This document shows, piece by piece, positions 61,831-64,000 of a DNA stretch of 64,000 nt (position 1 is the stretch's first letter; every line of letters begins with the position of its first letter). Source of the stretch: Lineus longissimus (lineage: Eukaryota > Nemertea > Pilidiophora > Heteronemertea > Lineidae). The stretch covers positions 19,235,501 through 19,299,500 of the forward strand of contig NC_088308.1 in NCBI RefSeq assembly GCF_910592395.1, written 5' to 3'. The position numbers and the translations under genes were made by a program. The notes below the pieces were generated by a model that saw only the letters and a list, made by a program, of their open reading frames with translations, was not told the origin of the DNA and made no database searches.

Positions 61831-62086
61831 GACTAAATTTTACATGTACTCTCACAAAGACAACTCCCACAGACAAATTCAAGGAACACATGCGCATGAT
61901 AGGATCCTACCGACAAGAAAACCAAGTTACAAACCTTCTCTAGGTTAGGTGCAAGGTTTGCTGACTCAGCACTCATGTCCAAAATAGGGTTATGTCGTGA
62001 AATACTTGCTACGATTTGACAATACTTGAACATACGCCGGAATATGTAGTCGGGTTTGGGGGAATCGCGACATGGTGACCTAGAAA

Positions 62087-62911
62087 GGCTTACTGGACTT
62101 TGCGCAATATTTCGCCAAAAAAGTATTCTACGCAACGGTCCCTAGGTGACTTTTCCTATTCATAATACACAGCCTGTCCATCCTAGATCGTGGTTACATG
62201 GGGAGTAATCGTTGTTAAATTAGGCCAAACGCAAAGACAGTTAACCCGGGTACCACTATGTTTACGATGCGAACAAGCCGTGTAAGTCATTATCAGCATT
62301 TTTTTCATTGAACATTTGCGGGTACAGCGTCACAGGGAGCAGCATTGAACGGTAAACAGGTTCACATCATATTCAGACAACGGCTTGTAAAGGCCATACA
62401 GGAAACAATTCGTATCAAAAACCGACGATCACAACTATTCGCTTGCTGAGAGTATACATTACGCGCATACATTACATTCAGACATTTGAGCTTCCAAGCT
62501 TTGAGAAATAACAGGTCATATGCGAATTTGGCATGTAATTTTGGTAATTTACGTGAGTACATTTTCAACCCCGAAAAGTGTGATGAAGTTATGCTTTTAT
62601 TTAGTAAAAATCGGTAGGCATGTCCAACAAGACATGTGTTTCAGCTGCCTGGTTGGGTGTGGGTCATCACTCAAAAGTCGTTCTCTGCAATGCATGCAAG
62701 CACTGCGTGTGTGTTTGACTTGTGTATACAATGTACGTTACCCTCTCTACTTCAAATGAATGAACCTCATAAGGGTTTGATTAATTAATTGTTTGTCGTA
62801 CCTTCTTCGATCGAGGTCCGAACAAATTTTCAGGCTAGAGTACCGGGTAAATCATAATGGTCGCTCCCCCATTTCGCTCGTTTTGTTTCGTTGCGCAAAG
62901 TCCAGTAAGCC
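62087..62911. mobile_element. TIR transposon (825 bp) with 9-bp target duplication upstream of the ankyrin-SOCS gene
   Basis: Perfect 21-bp inverted ends begin GGCTTACTGGACTTTGCGC (62087-62107 and 62891-62911). The flanking 9-bp direct repeat is ACCTAGAAA at 62078-62086 and 62912-62920. No transposase is encoded; short open frames inside are not recognisable. The 9-bp duplication and GG start match the element at 13227-13861 in style but not in sequence, and suggest a Mutator-like group. Its near end is about 110 bp from the pseudogene's start codon. Confidence 0.88.
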
Positions 62912-62920
62912 ACCTAGAAA

Positions 62921-64000
62921 GGATAAATGCCTATTCTCGCAGTGTTTTATACAGATGTACAATAACCTGGGTATAGTCTATCATTAGCGAACCTCCAGAA
63001 CGCTTTCGCAAGATGACGACGCCACTAGGTCTTTATTGGACAAGGCACACGTCAATACGCGTGAACCTGAGCCTTTATGGTAGTATATACTTTGACATAC
63101 ATGTACGGTGGCCCATAGACGACATGCGTTTATTTTCAATATAATAGAAAAATTTTCTTTTTACAATGCGTTTTTTTTCTCTCGAATTACAACCGCCGTC
63201 GGTTTTATTTCTCACCGCCGAAAAAATAATTTGGAAATAATATCCACCGCGGTGGAAATAATATCCACCGCGGTGGAAATAATATCCACCCGGTGTCAAT
63301 AACGAATTAGCTCCCGCGGTGGATATTATTTCCACCGCGGTGGATATTAATTTCCACCGCGGTGGTGGGAATTATTATTTTTTACCCGGCGGTGGAAATT
63401 ATTTTTTCGGCGGTGAGAAATAAATCCGACGGCGGTCGTAATTCGAGAGAAAAAAAACGCATTGTAAAAAGAAAAATTTTCTATTATATTGAAAATAAAC
63501 GCATGTCCTCTATGGGCCACCGTAGTGCGGTGATGGCGGTTGTAATTCGTGAGAAAAAAACGCATTGTAAAAAAAAAATTTCTATCATATTGAAAATAAA
63601 CGCATGTCCTCTATGGGCCACCGTAGGCCACCGTATACATGTAATCTAAAGAAGAAACTAGGGAAAGAATCGAATCGTACAAATTATAATGTTTTTAAAG
63701 CTGCAAGACTAGTACGGATTATTACAAGAGATGAATGTCTATACTGTCCGCAGAGAAACGATCGCTGTACGGAGGGCTCACTCGGTTCTGATCAGAGAAA
63801 CGTGATAATGTCGTCGGATTTATTTCTTTATCCATTTTCGTGTTGAGTTAAGTGATGTAAACTAACTGTATAAGTGTAAAAGCTTTGCGGCTGACAGCTT
63901 GGTAATAATGCCCCCATCGGCGTATATCCGCGCAACAAGATCACGTGAATTAAAACATCACCTCTAATAGTTTACCATCCACTTAAGGTATATGAAATCG
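62921..64000. other. Right end of the window
   Basis: Apart from the foldback element at 63106-63633, no gene or RNA is seen. The 80-codon frame at 63604-63846 starts in the element and is probably spurious. Confidence 0.5.
63106..63633. mobile_element. Foldback/MITE element with long inverted arms and a TA target
   Basis: The arm from CGGTGGCCCATAG (63106 onward) recurs as its inverse ending CTATGGGCCACCG at 63522, with about 130 nearly identical base pairs. The centre holds repeated palindromes TCCACCGCGGTGGA. A second, shorter copy of the right arm follows at about 63526-63633. TA flanks both outer ends, fitting a Tc1/mariner-type MITE. The element is non-coding; open frames inside it merely read through the arms. 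Confidence 0.8.

Larger units (their letters stand above)
59244..61976 (-). pseudogene. Ankyrin-repeat / SOCS-box gene, disrupted
   Basis: Exon 1 is 61935-61976 (ATG plus 13 codons, GTTTGT donor, phase 0). Exon 2 is 61337-61560 (acceptor CCTTTTCCAG, donor GTATGT, phase 2). Exon 3 runs from 60942 to the original stop at 59244. Exon 2 and the start of exon 3 encode ankyrin repeats (VPIIELLLGQGADA, ASLVKLLLDNGADP). The end encodes a SOCS box, SLKSLSRIRLRRSI then, past a transposon, SIPLSPLLKEYL. ASB-type proteins of this build are substrate adaptors for Cullin-RING ubiquitin ligases through Elongin B/C. Two lesions are visible: a 10-bp tandem duplication at 60365-60384 shifts the frame, and a 592-bp transposon plus 4-bp target duplication splits the SOCS box. 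Discounting both gives 453 codons including stop, exactly in frame. The duplication could be an assembly or allelic variant; without it the gene would still be truncated. Confidence 0.8.

Noticed and set aside
63075-63649. Several 64-95 codon open frames on both strands
   Set aside because: They translate the inverted arms of the foldback element and mirror each other.
1-64000. CRISPR arrays, bacterial operons, rRNA genes or intact tRNA genes
   Set aside because: None seen. The tandem repeats are minisatellites or transposon arms without regular spacers, and the tRNA-like stretches are decayed.

Overview
This is a piece of an animal nuclear genome. Genes have introns with GT/AG borders and AATAAA signals, there are tandem families of 7TM receptors, a FAM20-type secretory-pathway kinase, a multi-domain C-type lectin-like protein, and several short inverted-repeat transposons. 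The palindrome TACATGTA recurs throughout. The gene content fits a marine invertebrate, most likely a lophotrochozoan, but nothing in the window fixes the species. All exon joins are my own reading, supported by splice sites and matching intron phase; no transcript data were available.

Layout. 719-3832 (minus): two tandem intronless class A GPCR genes whose flanking DNA was duplicated with them. 3833-11865: long intergenic stretch with only repeats and hairpins. 11866-32477 (plus): a complete FAM20C-like Golgi/secretory kinase gene of nine exon positions. Its fifth position exists as two tandem, equal-length, same-phase 93-nt copies (28402-28494 and 29200-29292), a mutually exclusive exon arrangement inside the kinase core and the most striking coding feature here. 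Its introns hold a transposon (13227-13861), an acidic short ORF (24574-24726) and two coding-like exons of a possible nested minus-strand gene. 36159-47700: two related intronless class A GPCR genes on plus (36159-37265 and 46633-47700). Between them on minus lie a Methuselah/adhesion-type GPCR with a somatomedin-B-like domain (37489-40855) and a four-exon gene for a basic, disordered protein (43271-45173). 48884-58441 (plus): a 16-exon gene for a secreted 903-residue protein with six C-type lectin-like domains and a very basic linker. 59244-61976 (minus): an ankyrin-repeat/SOCS-box gene broken by a 10-bp tandem duplication and by a 592-bp transposon inside the SOCS box. Removing both lesions on paper restores an open frame of 453 codons including stop. 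A second transposon (62087-62911) sits about 110 bp upstream of its start. 63106-63633: a long foldback element.

How the parts relate. The four class A receptors form two duplicate pairs and share an NFxxY variant of NPxxY, as in FMRFamide-receptor-like families. The FAM20C-like kinase would phosphorylate secreted proteins in the Golgi, and the lectin-like protein is a secreted product, but no direct link between them can be read from sequence. Recent transposon activity is clear: three elements have short terminal inverted repeats and perfect target-site duplications.
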